Notes: generated by a model not told the origin, from the letters alone. A stretch of 64,000 bases of DNA from Anaerotruncus rubiinfantis (GCF_900078395.1 NZ_FKLA01000009.1:1502614-1566613), one strand, 5' to 3'. Positions 24,096-33,734 are shown, counted from the first letter of the stretch. Made by a program: numbers and translations.

Positions 24096-25335
24096 TCAGG
24101 GATTTGCGGGAAGATAGGCGCAGCGAAAGCCAATCCGTTCGGCCCGGTATTCCGGCCGGTGCGCGAGGTTCAGCCAGAAGATCCCCGCGCTCTGTCCATG
24201 GTACCAGTGGCCGCCGCGCAGGGCGGCCATCTCCCCGTTATTGCGAAAATACAGGTCGCCGGGCGCGCATTTTTCATCAGAAGGGAAGATGCAGGCGATC
24301 CGCAGGATTTCCGGGACATCCACCCCGGAAAGCGCGGTGAAGTCGCAAAAACGCATATGCCCGTAGGTTTCGTCCACGCCGGGCGTTTTGTGCATGTAGT
24401 CCTCCTGCCGGTAGCGCCGCGCGTCCGAAAGCGCGAACGCGGGCGTGCCGCCGGCGGGCGGCGGGGCCGCGGTGTAGTCGAATGCCGCCGGCGGGCGGCG
24501 GGGCCGCGGTGTAGTCGAAATGCAGGGCATATTTCGCATCCGGCGGGACGGGTTCCCCCGTTGGCAGGAGGGCATGCCAGTACGGGCTGCCGCGCCGCTG
24601 GGCATCCGAGCTGGCGTCAAGCGCTTCCGGCAGCAGCAGCAGTTTTCCGTCGCGCATCCGCAGTCCGCCCACCCATTCCGCGACGTTTCCGTTCAGGTCG
24701 AAAATGCCGTCCAATGTGCCGTCATGCGACCAGGCGGCGGGTTCGCTGCCGGTGAGGACCCGGGAAGGCCTTCCGTCCGGCATGAAAGCCGCCGGTTCGC
24801 CGCATTCTTCGGGACGGGCGCAGTCGGCCCCATAGCGGTTGTTTCCGCGCGGGTTCAGCGAATGGGCGCGGCACCAGAGCGCGAGTCCCGCCCACTCAAA
24901 GTTGCTCATCAGATGCCAGCCCTTGCCTTTTTCGGCGCAGCAGGCGAGGGCTTCGTCATAATTGATGAAGTTTTTGATGTCGCGGCCGGGCAGGCTGTAG
25001 GCGAGGCCGTCCTCCATCGTGTTCTGATATTTGGAAAGGTATATATAGTCCGTGCCGTCCGCAAACATCGGGTGCGGGCGGTGCTCAGCACCCGGCAGCA
25101 CTTCGTCAAGATAAAATTTCGGCACGCGTACCATGAGCGAAGGCCTGCCCGAGCGGTCATAAAGCAGGGTGTTGCGCGAACCGGTCAGCCGCTCCACAAT
25201 CTCCTTCACGGGCAGGCCGCCGCGCAGGCACTTTTCGAGAAGCGGCAGGCTGCCGGTATTTTCCGCATATGGAACCGCAAAATTCCGGAGGATTTCCTGT
25301 TCCATACCGGCGGGATCTTTCGGTGGAATCCGCAT
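24096..25335 (-). pseudogene. FGE/SUMF1-like protein gene, frameshifted by a 37-bp tandem duplication
   Basis: The N-terminal frame (start 25335) and the C-terminal frame (ending 24096) encode one FGE-sulfatase-domain protein. Evidence: LMSNFEWAGLALWCRA, FDLNGNVAEWVGGLRM and, in the second frame, GGHWYHGQSAGIFWLNLA and GFRCAYLPANP, the closing block of the fold. The frames join at FDYTAAPPPAGG, which is encoded twice: a 37-bp unit occurs as two identical adjacent copies (24446-24482 and 24483-24519). Deleting one copy restores an open frame of about 400 codons. As written, translation shifts to an arginine-rich tail. It is third in the lacI-hydantoinase operon. It may be a recent mutation, a slippage switch or an assembly error. 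Confidence 0.85.
24446..24519. repeat. 37-bp perfect tandem duplication
   Basis: Two adjacent identical 37-bp copies, each starting TGCCGCCGGCGGGCGG and ending GTAGTCGAA. Because 37 is not a multiple of three, it frameshifts the host gene. The unit itself contains inverted GC-rich runs that could promote slippage. Confidence 0.95.
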
Positions 25336-25451
25336 TGTTTTCAGTCCTTTTGGTTCGGTAATGGAATCAGTATACCGCGTTTTCTGTGCGAAAGCAAATG
25401 GACGGGCGCGGCGGCAGTGCCGCCGCGCCCGTCCGTTTGGGGGATTTGCTA

Positions 25452-26783
25452 TTATACGCCGGCGCGTGCGGGGACAAAATCTCCGGCGTTTTTGTCGGTG
25501 AGCGTCCCGTCGCGGAAAACTTCCCTGCCGCGCACAAAGGTGCGTATTACCTTTCCGATGAGCCTTTTTCCTTCGTAGGGATATTTTGCGGATTTGTTGT
25601 TATAAAAGGTGTCCGCCGCGGAAAATTCCCACTCGGCATTTGGATCGAGCACCGCGAAGTCCGCGTCCAGCCCCACTTTGATAGAACCCTTGCGCGAATC
25701 GAGCTGAAAGGCTTTTGCCGCGTTGGCGGAGGTGATTTCAGCAAGGCGGCAAAGACTCATTCCGCGCTTGCGGACCCCCTCGCTGTAAAGCCCGGGCAGA
25801 ATGAGGTCAAGCCCGGGGAATCCGCCAGGCGCCTGCCAGAAGCCCTTTTCCTTCTGCGTTTCGGGATAGGCGGCATGGTCGCTGCCGATGATGTCTATTT
25901 CTCCGGAGAGCACCTTCTCCCACAGCCCCTCCACCAGCGCGTGGGAGCGGATCGGCGGGGCGCATTTGGCGTAAGCGCCGCAGCGGATGACGTCTTCGTC
26001 GGTCAGCAGCAGGTAATGCGGGCAGGTTTCCGCGAAGATCCGCCCGCCGCGGCGGCGGAACATTTCGACTGTTTCCACAACCTCGGGCGCGGAGATGTGG
26101 CAGACATGGACCCGGACGCCTTCGTGCAGCGCCGCGGCGCATAGCCGGGAAACAGCCAGAACTTCCGAAACCACCGGGCGGCTGTCGCTATGTGCCTGCG
26201 GGCCGCAGCCCGCCGCGCGCAGGGCGGCGGCGCAGATACATTCGGTTTCGGCATGCACGCCGACCAGTGTGCCGGATTCCTTCACCTGCGCGAACAGCTT
26301 GAGCAGATCCTCGTCGGTAAAAAAACGGTAGTCCCCCGCGTCGCTCAGAAAGACCTTGAATGCGGCTGCGCCGCAGGCGATAAGCTCCTGTGCCTTTTCG
26401 GGCGCCTGAGGGGAAATCCCACCCCACAAGGCAAAATCGACAGCAGAAGTGCTGTTGATCTCTGCGACGCGTTTGGAAAATACCCCCGCGTCCATCACGT
26501 AAGGCATCCAACCGGAGGTCGGCATTTCGATCAGGGTGGTCACGCCGCCGCTTGCGGCCGTATACGAGCCGGATGCGATGTCCCCGCAGTAGGTGACATG
26601 GGCGTGGCTGTCGATTACACCGGGGAAGAGAATTTTTCCGCGCAGTTCATAGGATTTTTGGGCGGCCGCACCGCTGCCCGCGGGAAGGATGGCAGCAATT
26701 TTCCCATCCTGCACGGCCACGTCGGCAGGATCGGCCGCATCTGGCAGCACGACACATGCGTTCTGAAAAACGGCGTCAAACAT
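25452..26783 (-). CDS. Cyclic amidohydrolase (hydantoinase/allantoinase-like)
   Basis: 443 residues of the amidohydrolase superfamily. Metal ligands: DSHAHV (HxH), the lysine in AAFKVFLSD that would be carbamylated, HAE in GVHAETEC, HIS in VCHISAPE and Asp in IIGSDHAAYPE. Layout and length resemble allantoinase, hydantoinase and dihydroorotase, but the HxH motif reads DSHAHVTYCGD rather than DVHVHFREPG, so the specific ring is uncertain. Start ATG 26783 with GAGGAG ahead. It is downstream of and co-directional with the LacI gene. Confidence 0.88.
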   Translation of the reverse strand: MFDAVFQNACVVLPDAADPADVAVQDGKIAAILPAGSGAAAQKSYELRGKILFPGVIDSHAHVTYCGDIASGSYTAASGGVTTLIEMPTSGWMPYVMDAGVFSKRVAEINSTSAVDFALWGGISPQAPEKAQELIACGAAAFKVFLSDAGDYRFFTDEDLLKLFAQVKESGTLVGVHAETECICAAALRAAGCGPQAHSDSRPVVSEVLAVSRLCAAALHEGVRVHVCHISAPEVVETVEMFRRRGGRIFAETCPHYLLLTDEDVIRCGAYAKCAPPIRSHALVEGLWEKVLSGEIDIIGSDHAAYPETQKEKGFWQAPGGFPGLDLILPGLYSEGVRKRGMSLCRLAEITSANAAKAFQLDSRKGSIKVGLDADFAVLDPNAEWEFSAADTFYNNKSAKYPYEGKRLIGKVIRTFVRGREVFRDGTLTDKNAGDFVPARAGV

Positions 26784-26814
26784 GAAAACAGGCTCCTCTC
26801 TTTTTACAGTTCTA

Positions 26815-27801
26815 TCAGGTCGTGCCGCCCAGGAACAGGGAAGGCGCGATGTAAACAGGTTCGGTGGAAACGGGCGCTCCGCTGATGCAGGCGATAAGCC
26901 GCTCGACGGCTACATTCGCCATAACTTCCGCGTTGCCGTCGATGGAGGTCAGAAACGGCGCGGAGATTTTACCGTAAGTGAGATTGTCAAATCCGGTGAC
27001 CGAAATATCCCCGGGGATGTTGAAGCCGTACTGCTGCAAAGTATAGAGGACCCCCATTGCGAGCAGGTCCAGGCTGCAGACCACGGCATCAAATTTTAAA
27101 CCGCTTTCAATCGCGCGTTTCGCGGCCGCGCAGCCGCCGTCGAAATCATCCGAGGGCGCGAGGAACACATGCGAATCGTCAAACTCCACCCGCAGGTCAT
27201 CAAGTTTTTCACGGAATCCCTGAAATTTGCGCTGGCTGGCCAGCGTGTTGCTGAAATCCACATAGATCGGTTTGCGGCGTCCGGTGCGGTAAAGGTGATC
27301 TGCCAGCAGCTGCATCCCGGCAGACTCGTCGCAGATGACCGTGAGGACGTTGGGCAGGTCGATCTCGCCGTTATACATGAGGACCGGCTGCTGGGAGAAA
27401 TGTGTTTGGATAAATTCCCTAACCTGTGGGGTGCTCATCGACGAACCGACAAAGATCAGCGCGTCCAGCCGCTGCTGCAAAATCAGGGGATAGAGCGAAT
27501 CCCCCTTGGTGCCGGCATTAAAGATGACCGCATTGTAATTGTTTTTGCTGAGCAGGTCTTCCAGGTAATAAACAACGTTGGCACGGTAAAGGTTGCGGAT
27601 ATCGTCGACGACGATTCCGACCATGTTCATCGAATTCAGGGCCAGCCCGCGTGCAATCGCGTTGGGGGAGTAGTTTGTCTCCGCAAGGACGGACATCACC
27701 TTTTCGTAGGTTTTGGCGCTGATGTTCGGCTTGTTGTTGATGACACGGGAAACGGTCGCGGCAGAGACTTTTGCCTTCTTGGCGACTTCGTAAATGTTCA
27801 T
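26815..27801 (-). CDS. LacI-family regulator of the amidohydrolase/ABC island
   Basis: 328 residues starting with a canonical LacI HTH (MNIYEVAKKAKVSAATVSRV, NYSPNAIARGLALNS). The sugar-binding-type effector domain follows, with SVTGFDNLTYGKISAPFLTSIDGNAEVMANVAVERLI near the end. First gene of the leftward operon with the amidohydrolase and the FGE-like gene. Likely operators, TTGCAAGCGGTTACAA and a variant, lie across the divergent promoter. Confidence 0.93.
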   Translation of the reverse strand: MNIYEVAKKAKVSAATVSRVINNKPNISAKTYEKVMSVLAETNYSPNAIARGLALNSMNMVGIVVDDIRNLYRANVVYYLEDLLSKNNYNAVIFNAGTKGDSLYPLILQQRLDALIFVGSSMSTPQVREFIQTHFSQQPVLMYNGEIDLPNVLTVICDESAGMQLLADHLYRTGRRKPIYVDFSNTLASQRKFQGFREKLDDLRVEFDDSHVFLAPSDDFDGGCAAAKRAIESGLKFDAVVCSLDLLAMGVLYTLQQYGFNIPGDISVTGFDNLTYGKISAPFLTSIDGNAEVMANVAVERLIACISGAPVSTEPVYIAPSLFLGGTT

Positions 27802-28036
27802 GTCGGTAAAATCCCCTTCTTTTCCTTCTGGACGGCATTTTTCTTAATTATAGCAAAACCGGGTAAGGATTTCAATAATTTTAACCGTTTTCAATTTCGT
27901 TAATAAAAATATATATGCAAATTCGAAAAAAAGCAAACAAAATATTAGTGAAATCTAAAAAATTGTTGATATTGGATAGCAAATGAATTAATTTATTTGC
28001 ATATTTAACAAAAATTCAGTTTTATTAAAATAATTA

Positions 28037-28087
28037 TTGTCTTTTTAAAAATTAGCTTTATAATGAAATTGTTGCAAGCGGTTACAA
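28037..28087 (+). promoter_or_regulatory. Promoter and LacI-type operator of the rightward catabolic operon
   Basis: TTGTCT (28037-28042), a 16-bp spacer, TATAAT (28059-28064), then TTGCAAGCGGTTACAA (28072-28087), an imperfect palindrome with a central CG, right at the expected start. The whole 27802-28215 gap is very AT-rich and otherwise contains no gene. Confidence 0.75.
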
Positions 28088-28174
28088 AATATTTGCCAAA
28101 GGTTGTGAAGAAAAAGGAAAATACAAAAAATGAACCAAGAATTTTTGAATGTGCTCCAAATGTTTTCTCTGTAT

Positions 28175-28190
28175 TTGAAAGCGGTTAAAA
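28175..28190. promoter_or_regulatory. Second LacI-type operator
   Basis: TTGAAAGCGGTTAAAA matches the site at 28072 at 14 of 16 positions and lies 103 bp downstream of it, just before the SD of the cyclase gene. The spacing suits roadblock or looping. Confidence 0.6.
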
Positions 28191-28215
28191 GACAAAGCTT
28201 GGAGGTATCGCCCAG

Positions 28216-28917
28216 ATGCGGATTGTCGATTTATCAATGCCAATCATAAGCAATATGCTCGCCAACCGGGACTTTGCCGGAAACGTCTACCTGAATATGG
28301 TCACCCATGAGGACTCCAAAGCCTTTGGAAGCGGCGCGCCGGACGATCCATTCACTTCGGCATGGAATTACATCGGCATGACCGAACACACTGGCACCCA
28401 TGTCGATGCTTTTTTCCACATGGATCCGCAGGGCCTTTCCGTGGACGAAATGCCGCTCGATCTCTTCTTTGGGAAAGCGGTTTGTCTGGATTTACGGCAG
28501 ATCCCGCCGCGCGGCACCGTTACAGTTGCGGATGTTCTGGCGGCGCAGGAGAAGGCCGGCGTCAAGATCGATGGGCACATCGTCCTCTTCTGCACCGGTA
28601 TCCATAAAAAATATTACCCCTCTGACGACCTGCTGCGCATGAACCCGGAGATCTCCGCGGAGGTGGTGCGCTGGCTCGCAAAGCACGGCTCCCGGATGCA
28701 CGGGGTGGAAGGCCCGTCGACCGATATACTTGACAAAAAGCTGTTTCCCAGCCACCGGGCCTGCCGTGAGCTGAAGCTGGCGCATTATGAGTGGCTCGTG
28801 AATCTGGAAGAGCTTTTGGGAAAGGGCGAGTTCATGTTCTATGGGGTTCCGCTGCGCTTAAAAGGCGGATCCGGTTCCCCGGTGCGTGCCTTCGCCGTAA
28901 TTGAGGAGGGAAACTGA
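28216..28917 (+). CDS. Cyclase-family metal-dependent hydrolase
   Basis: 233 residues of the kynurenine-formamidase/cyclase family. Metal motif HTGTHVDAFFHMD fits HxGTHxDxxxH, and a second histidine/glutamate pair lies in KHGSRMHGVEGPSTD. SD GGAGG is at 28201. First gene of the rightward operon behind two operators. With the formamidase two genes downstream and the cyclic amidohydrolase across the divergent promoter, it fits a pathway that opens amide or formyl bonds. Confidence 0.9.
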   Translation: MRIVDLSMPIISNMLANRDFAGNVYLNMVTHEDSKAFGSGAPDDPFTSAWNYIGMTEHTGTHVDAFFHMDPQGLSVDEMPLDLFFGKAVCLDLRQIPPRGTVTVADVLAAQEKAGVKIDGHIVLFCTGIHKKYYPSDDLLRMNPEISAEVVRWLAKHGSRMHGVEGPSTDILDKKLFPSHRACRELKLAHYEWLVNLEELLGKGEFMFYGVPLRLKGGSGSPVRAFAVIEEGN

Positions 28918-28918
28918 G

Positions 28919-29914
28919 ATGCAGGTTCTTTTGACAGGCGGGACCGGCTTTGTGGGGATTAACATTGCCGAAGTTCTTGCCGGGGACGGCCATCAGGTCG
29001 TCGTCTATTCAAAACGCCCGATGATTCCGCAGGCGGCGCAAATGCTGTCGGAAAAGCCCGGCAGGGTCGTGTGGGAAGAGGGGGACGTGCTTTCGGAGGA
29101 ACGCATTGCCGAGGTGATGGAAAAGTATGGGATCGACTTCGTGGTGCATGCAGCGGCAATCACCCCAAACCGGGATCGTGAAAAGGAGCAGATGCGCACC
29201 GTTTTGCAGGTCAACTGCCTGGGAACACTCAATGTTCTGAACGCGGCCGCCAAACACAAAGTGAATCGCTTTGTTTACATAAGCTCGGTTGCGGTCTACG
29301 GAGATTCGGCGCAGCAATACGACCCTGTTTTTGAAGATGTAGTAAAGAATCCCCGAAGCACCTATGAAACCAGCAAATTTGCGGCCGAGCGCCTGGTGCG
29401 GCGCTATGCCGAGCTGCACGGGACCGACGCGGTTTCACTGCGGCTGGGGGATGTGTTCGGCGCGTGGGAATACCGCACCGGCGTGCGCGACACGATGAGC
29501 GCGCCATGCCAGGCGGTTTACCGGGCGCTGCGGCATGAGAAGGCGGTGCTCTCAAAACCCGGCGCAACCGGCTGGATTTACGGGCTTGACACCGCGCTTG
29601 CAGTGAAGGCCGTGCTGGAAGCGAAAGAACTTCGCCACTTCGCTTATAACTGCGGTGGCGTTTCGCGATGGCCGGTTTCGGACTTCTGTGAACTGCTGAG
29701 GACCTATATCCCGGACTTTACATATGAGATCGACCCGGAGAAAGAGCCGAATGTCAGCTTTTTCAGCGTGCCGGACAATGGGATGTTCGATATGTCCCGA
29801 TTGGAGGAGGACGCCGGGTTCAGGCCGGTTTACGATTTTGAACGCGCAACGGCGCATTACATGGAATGGGCGCTTCGATATCCGGAGCTGACCCTCACCG
29901 AACCGAAGAGGTGA
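28919..29914 (+). CDS. NAD-dependent epimerase/dehydratase-like extended SDR
   Basis: 331 residues from ATG 28919 (GAGGAGGG ahead). Rossmann motif TGGTGFVGINIAEVL at the N-terminus, HAAAITPNRDREKEQ, and the catalytic triad region VYISSVAVYGD ... STYETSKFAAERL (Tyr-x3-Lys). Similar to UDP-sugar 4-epimerases and to D-erythronate/uronate dehydrogenases. The substrate is unknown; a sugar acid or lactone-type compound is possible. It starts two bases after the cyclase stop. Confidence 0.88.
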   Translation: MQVLLTGGTGFVGINIAEVLAGDGHQVVVYSKRPMIPQAAQMLSEKPGRVVWEEGDVLSEERIAEVMEKYGIDFVVHAAAITPNRDREKEQMRTVLQVNCLGTLNVLNAAAKHKVNRFVYISSVAVYGDSAQQYDPVFEDVVKNPRSTYETSKFAAERLVRRYAELHGTDAVSLRLGDVFGAWEYRTGVRDTMSAPCQAVYRALRHEKAVLSKPGATGWIYGLDTALAVKAVLEAKELRHFAYNCGGVSRWPVSDFCELLRTYIPDFTYEIDPEKEPNVSFFSVPDNGMFDMSRLEEDAGFRPVYDFERATAHYMEWALRYPELTLTEPKR

Positions 29915-29918
29915 ACGG

Positions 29919-30854
29919 ATGAGCACCTACAAGCTTTTTCCATCTCGAGCGGCGCTGCGCAGTTCACTTTCGAAGGATTATCCGCCGGTTTTGACCGTCA
30001 ACCCGGGCGATACAGTGGCCTTTCAGACGCTCGAAGCCGACTGGCGCATCCGGGAAACCGATTTTAAAGCCTCTGAAGAAGGGGACTTTTTTACTCAGCG
30101 TACCGAACGCGACGCTGGGCACGCGCTTTGCGGGCCGGTCGCAATACGCGGGGCGAGGCCCGGCATGGCGCTGGCGGTCACCGTTGAATCGATCGTGCCG
30201 GACACTTGGGGCTGGAGCCGGGTCGGCGGCGGAGATCCTGACCATCTCAGGCGCATCGGCTTTTCCGGGGCAGAATATTTTCTGCGCTGGCAGATCGATG
30301 TGGAAAACAGAGTCTGTGTGAGCCAAAGAGGCCATCGGGTACGGATGAATCCATTCATGGGCGTGTTTGCGGTGGCGCCGGCAGAGGTTGCGTCCGCGCG
30401 TACCCATCTGCCCGATCGGTTCGGCGCGAATCTCGACTGTAAAGAGATCGTACCGGGCAGTACCCTCTACCTGCCGGTTTTCGCGGAGGGCGCGCTTTTT
30501 TCCACCGGCGACGGTCACGCGGCACAGGGGGACGGCGAATGCGGATGCACCGCGATCGAGTGCCCGATGCGCGAAGTGCGCTTACAATTTGGGCTCTCCG
30601 ACTGGGAGATCGAGCGGCCAGTCTGCAAAACCCCGGCCGGATGGATCACCTTCGGTTTCGCGGAGGATCTCACCGACGCGGCATATATCGCGCTCAGAGA
30701 CATGGCAAAACTGATGCAAAAGCTTTTCGGTTATTCCCCAAAGGAGGCGCTCGCGCTTTGCAGCGTGGCGGTGGACCTGCGGATCACACAGATTGTGAAC
30801 GGGCGGCGCGGCGTACACGCCATGCTGCGGGAAGATGCGATTCTGAAGCCGTGA
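29919..30854 (+). CDS. Acetamidase/formamidase family protein
   Basis: 311 residues. Recognised by the FmdA/AmdA pattern: GCPVAIRGARPGMALAVTVE-like segment, MNPFMGVFAVAPAE, GGNLDCKEI-type motif (GANLDCKEIVPGSTLYLPVFAEGALFSTGDGHAAQGDGE) and the C-terminal LCSVAVDLRITQIVNG. The HAAQGDGE block holds the family metal/catalytic residues. It releases ammonia or formate from small amides. Start is four bases after the epimerase stop. In context it would handle the small amide produced by ring opening. Confidence 0.9.
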   Translation: MSTYKLFPSRAALRSSLSKDYPPVLTVNPGDTVAFQTLEADWRIRETDFKASEEGDFFTQRTERDAGHALCGPVAIRGARPGMALAVTVESIVPDTWGWSRVGGGDPDHLRRIGFSGAEYFLRWQIDVENRVCVSQRGHRVRMNPFMGVFAVAPAEVASARTHLPDRFGANLDCKEIVPGSTLYLPVFAEGALFSTGDGHAAQGDGECGCTAIECPMREVRLQFGLSDWEIERPVCKTPAGWITFGFAEDLTDAAYIALRDMAKLMQKLFGYSPKEALALCSVAVDLRITQIVNGRRGVHAMLREDAILKP

Positions 30855-30929
30855 GAGCGGTTTTTTGGAATAGAGAATGGCAACCCCAAAAATAAACCGG
30901 TCCTGCCGGTAAAATTTAGGAGGATTCAA

Positions 30930-32618
30930 ATGAAAAAGGCAGTCTCTCTTTTGCTTACCCTCATGTTGGCGCTGACACTGTTGTTCTCAGGCTGTGGGAG
31001 CACCACCGAACCGGCGGCATCCGGAGACGCGAGCGGCGGCGCCGCACAGAGCAAAACCGCCACGGCGGCGGACGGCGCGCAGCTCAAGGAAGTGAGCCGC
31101 GAAAAGACCCTGATCTGGGCGGTTCCTGAACTGCCAAACGGCTGCGACAATGAGTTCCAGTACACCGCTGAGGCGCAGGAACTCGAACGCAACCTCTACG
31201 ATTCCCCGCTTGCGTTCGAGACCTATTACGACGAGTCAACCGGCTTTATCCTGCCAAATTATGAAAAGATCGTCGGCTCGCTGGCGGAGTCCTGGGAGGT
31301 CAGCGAAGGCGGACAGGTTATTACCCTGAAATTCCGTGAGGGCGTCATGAGCCACGCGGGCAACGAGCTGACCGCGGATGATTTCATTTACAAATGGCAG
31401 CGCGGCTTCAACGTCATGGGCAACACCGGTACCTTCGGCGCCCAGAGCCAGCAGCTTCACAGCATGGACCAGATCGAGAAGATCGACAAGTACACCGTCA
31501 AGATCACCATGGACGCGGCCAACCCGATCGGTGAGGCCTTCCTGACCCATGTCTGCGGTCTCATCCTTGACAGCAAGGAATTCCAGGCGCATCAGACTGC
31601 GGAGGACCCCGACGCAACCGACTGGGCCTCCACCCATGCTTCCGGCTTCGGCCCTTGGAAACTGGTTGAATACACACCGGGTACCCGCGTTGTTCTCGAC
31701 CGCTTCGATGACTACTGGGACAAGGAGAACCTGCCCTGGTTTGAGCGGGTCATCATCCTCGAGGTCCCCGAGTCCTCCAACCGCGCCTCGATGCTGATGA
31801 GCGGAAGTGTTGACGCGGCCACCAAGCTGCTCACCACCGAGCTGCAGCAGATCTCCGGCAACGACAAGGTTAAGGCCATGCACTACGACGGCAACAAGAC
31901 CTTTATTGTCGGCGTCAACCACGAGGTCGAAGAGTTCCAGAACCCGAAGGTCATCCAGGCGATGTCTTTTGCAATTCCATATCAGGATATCATCGACACC
32001 GTTTACCTCGGCCAGGCCAAGCAGCTTAAATCGCTCGTCTGTTCCACCTATCCGCTGTATACCGACCAATATTTCCAGTATACCTACGACCTTGAAAAAG
32101 CCAAATCCCTTCTTTCCGAAGCAGGTTATCCGAACGGCTTTTCCTGCAAGATCTCGGTCGACAACACCAACACCCAGGCCGAACAGGTTGCGCTGCTGAT
32201 GCAGTCGAGCTTCAAACAGATCGGCATCAATATGGAGATCGAGAAGATGCAGGCCGGTGACTACTATAACCACCTCTCGAACAAGAGCTTTGAAAGCCTC
32301 TACGCGTTTATCGACTCGGCGGGTGTCCCGGACGCGGGCTTTGCGCTCCAGCTTGGCGCGCTGACCGGTTCGATCAACAACTGCGGCAAATACTCGAACG
32401 CCGAGGTCGACGAGCTGATCACCAGGATGATGTCCACCACCGATGCGGCTGTACGTGCCGAATGCGCTGACCGGCTGCAGGAGATCCTCGTCTGGGAGGA
32501 TCCGTACTGCCTGTACATCGCGGAACCCGGCTTCGACCTGGCTGTCACCAGCGACATCGTGAACCCCCAGTGGGATACCATCCAGCAGATCCACTGGAAT
32601 CGGATGTCCCGGCAATAA
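30930..32618 (+). CDS. Oligopeptide-type ABC solute-binding lipoprotein (SBP family 5)
   Basis: 562 residues. Lipoprotein signal (KKAVSLLLTLMLALTLLFSGC, cysteine 22) followed by a Ala/Gly/Ser-rich linker. SBP_bac_5 landmarks: LAESWEVSEGGQVITLKFREGVMSHAGNELTADDFIYKWQR, VKITMDAANPIGEAFLTHV, FGPWKLVEYTPGTRVVLDRFDDYW, and the C-terminal QIGINMEIEKMQAGDYYNHL. The family binds peptides, nickel or, in gut organisms, many small organic ligands. SD AGGAGG. The gap after it holds a hairpin at 32660-32692. Confidence 0.93.
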   Translation: MKKAVSLLLTLMLALTLLFSGCGSTTEPAASGDASGGAAQSKTATAADGAQLKEVSREKTLIWAVPELPNGCDNEFQYTAEAQELERNLYDSPLAFETYYDESTGFILPNYEKIVGSLAESWEVSEGGQVITLKFREGVMSHAGNELTADDFIYKWQRGFNVMGNTGTFGAQSQQLHSMDQIEKIDKYTVKITMDAANPIGEAFLTHVCGLILDSKEFQAHQTAEDPDATDWASTHASGFGPWKLVEYTPGTRVVLDRFDDYWDKENLPWFERVIILEVPESSNRASMLMSGSVDAATKLLTTELQQISGNDKVKAMHYDGNKTFIVGVNHEVEEFQNPKVIQAMSFAIPYQDIIDTVYLGQAKQLKSLVCSTYPLYTDQYFQYTYDLEKAKSLLSEAGYPNGFSCKISVDNTNTQAEQVALLMQSSFKQIGINMEIEKMQAGDYYNHLSNKSFESLYAFIDSAGVPDAGFALQLGALTGSINNCGKYSNAEVDELITRMMSTTDAAVRAECADRLQEILVWEDPYCLYIAEPGFDLAVTSDIVNPQWDTIQQIHWNRMSRQ

Positions 32619-32659
32619 CCCCGAAAATTTTGAAGCGCCCAATCACTGTTTGACCGTAT

Positions 32660-32692
32660 CCGGGGAGGGGAGGAAGCGCCTCCCTTCCCCGG
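32660..32692 (+). promoter_or_regulatory. Intercistronic hairpin between binding protein and permease genes
   Basis: Stem CCGGGGAGGGGAGG with GCCTCCCTTCCCCGG, one mismatch, short loop; no T-run follows and the next SD starts a few bases later. Likely mRNA stabilisation or partial termination. Confidence 0.6.
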
Positions 32693-32710
32693 AATAAGGA
32701 GGGAATTACC

Positions 32711-33721
32711 TTGAAAATGCTGCGATACCTGGGGAAACGGCTCCTGGTCTTTATTCCGCTTTTTTTCGGCGTCATCTTTGTCGCCTTCGTGCTGATCCGC
32801 ATGCTTCCGGGCGATCCGGCGCATGTTCTGGCCGGTGCGTTTGCCTATGAGGACACCATCGCCGCGCTGACCGAAAAAATGGGTCTGGACAAACCGGTTC
32901 TCCAGCAGTTCTTCATCTACATCGGCGACGTGTTCCGCGGTGATCTCGGCCGGTCGATGTTCACGAGCAGCAATGTGCTCGACGACCTGATCAAACGTTT
33001 CCCGGCAACCTTTGAGCTCATCACCCTGAGCATCATGGTTTCCCTGGTGCTCGGAATGTTCCTGGCGGTGTTCTCGGTCACAAAACCGAAGGGTGTCGTC
33101 GCAAAGATTTCGAATGTTTACGGCATGCTGGCCGGTTCGTTCGCGGACTTCTGGCTCGCGCTGATCCTCATCTATATTTTCTTTACAGTGCTCGGCATTG
33201 CCCCGGCCCCGATCGGCCGGCTTGACGTCATTATGATCCCGCCGCAGAGGATCACAGGCATGTACCTGCTCGACAGTATCCTCACCGGCAACTGTGCCGC
33301 CTTCAAGAACGCGGCGCAGCACCTGGCCCTGCCGGTGATCACACTGGGACTGATCAACGGCGCCGCGATCATGAAGATGACCCATTCCACCATGGGCGAG
33401 GTGCTTGATTCCGACTTTATCCACCATGCGCGCCTGATGGGGCTTGCGCCGAAGGTGGTGCGCGGATACGCGCTCAAAAATTCACTGCCTGCCGTTCTGA
33501 TGGTGATCGGCAATATCTACAGCTACCTTCTGGGCGGCGCGGTGCTCATCGAGCAGGTATTCGCCTGGGGCGGCCTGGGGCAGTATGTCACACAGGCGCT
33601 TTCCAACAAGGACTACGTGGCCATTCAGGGGTTCATCCTGGTTGCAACTCTGTTCTCGATGGTGCTGTACCTGATTTTGGACCTGATCCAGATGATAATC
33701 GACCCGCGGATCAAGTATTAA
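32711..33721 (+). CDS. ABC permease, OppB/DppB type
   Basis: 336 residues starting with TTG 32711 (AAGGAGG nine bases ahead; an ATG two codons later is too far). Six membrane segments; opening FIPLFFGVIFVAFVLIRMLPGDPAH and the conserved cytoplasmic EAA loop around HHARLMGLAPKVVRGYALKNSLPAVLM identify OppB/DppB. Followed by the OppC-type gene. Confidence 0.92.
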   Translation: MKMLRYLGKRLLVFIPLFFGVIFVAFVLIRMLPGDPAHVLAGAFAYEDTIAALTEKMGLDKPVLQQFFIYIGDVFRGDLGRSMFTSSNVLDDLIKRFPATFELITLSIMVSLVLGMFLAVFSVTKPKGVVAKISNVYGMLAGSFADFWLALILIYIFFTVLGIAPAPIGRLDVIMIPPQRITGMYLLDSILTGNCAAFKNAAQHLALPVITLGLINGAAIMKMTHSTMGEVLDSDFIHHARLMGLAPKVVRGYALKNSLPAVLMVIGNIYSYLLGGAVLIEQVFAWGGLGQYVTQALSNKDYVAIQGFILVATLFSMVLYLILDLIQMIIDPRIKY

Positions 33722-33734
33722 GGGGTGGATGGCT

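Noticed and set aside
31236..32642. 468-residue minus-strand frame opposite the ABC binding protein
   Set aside because: Antisense shadow; the plus strand has a lipoprotein signal and SBP motifs.
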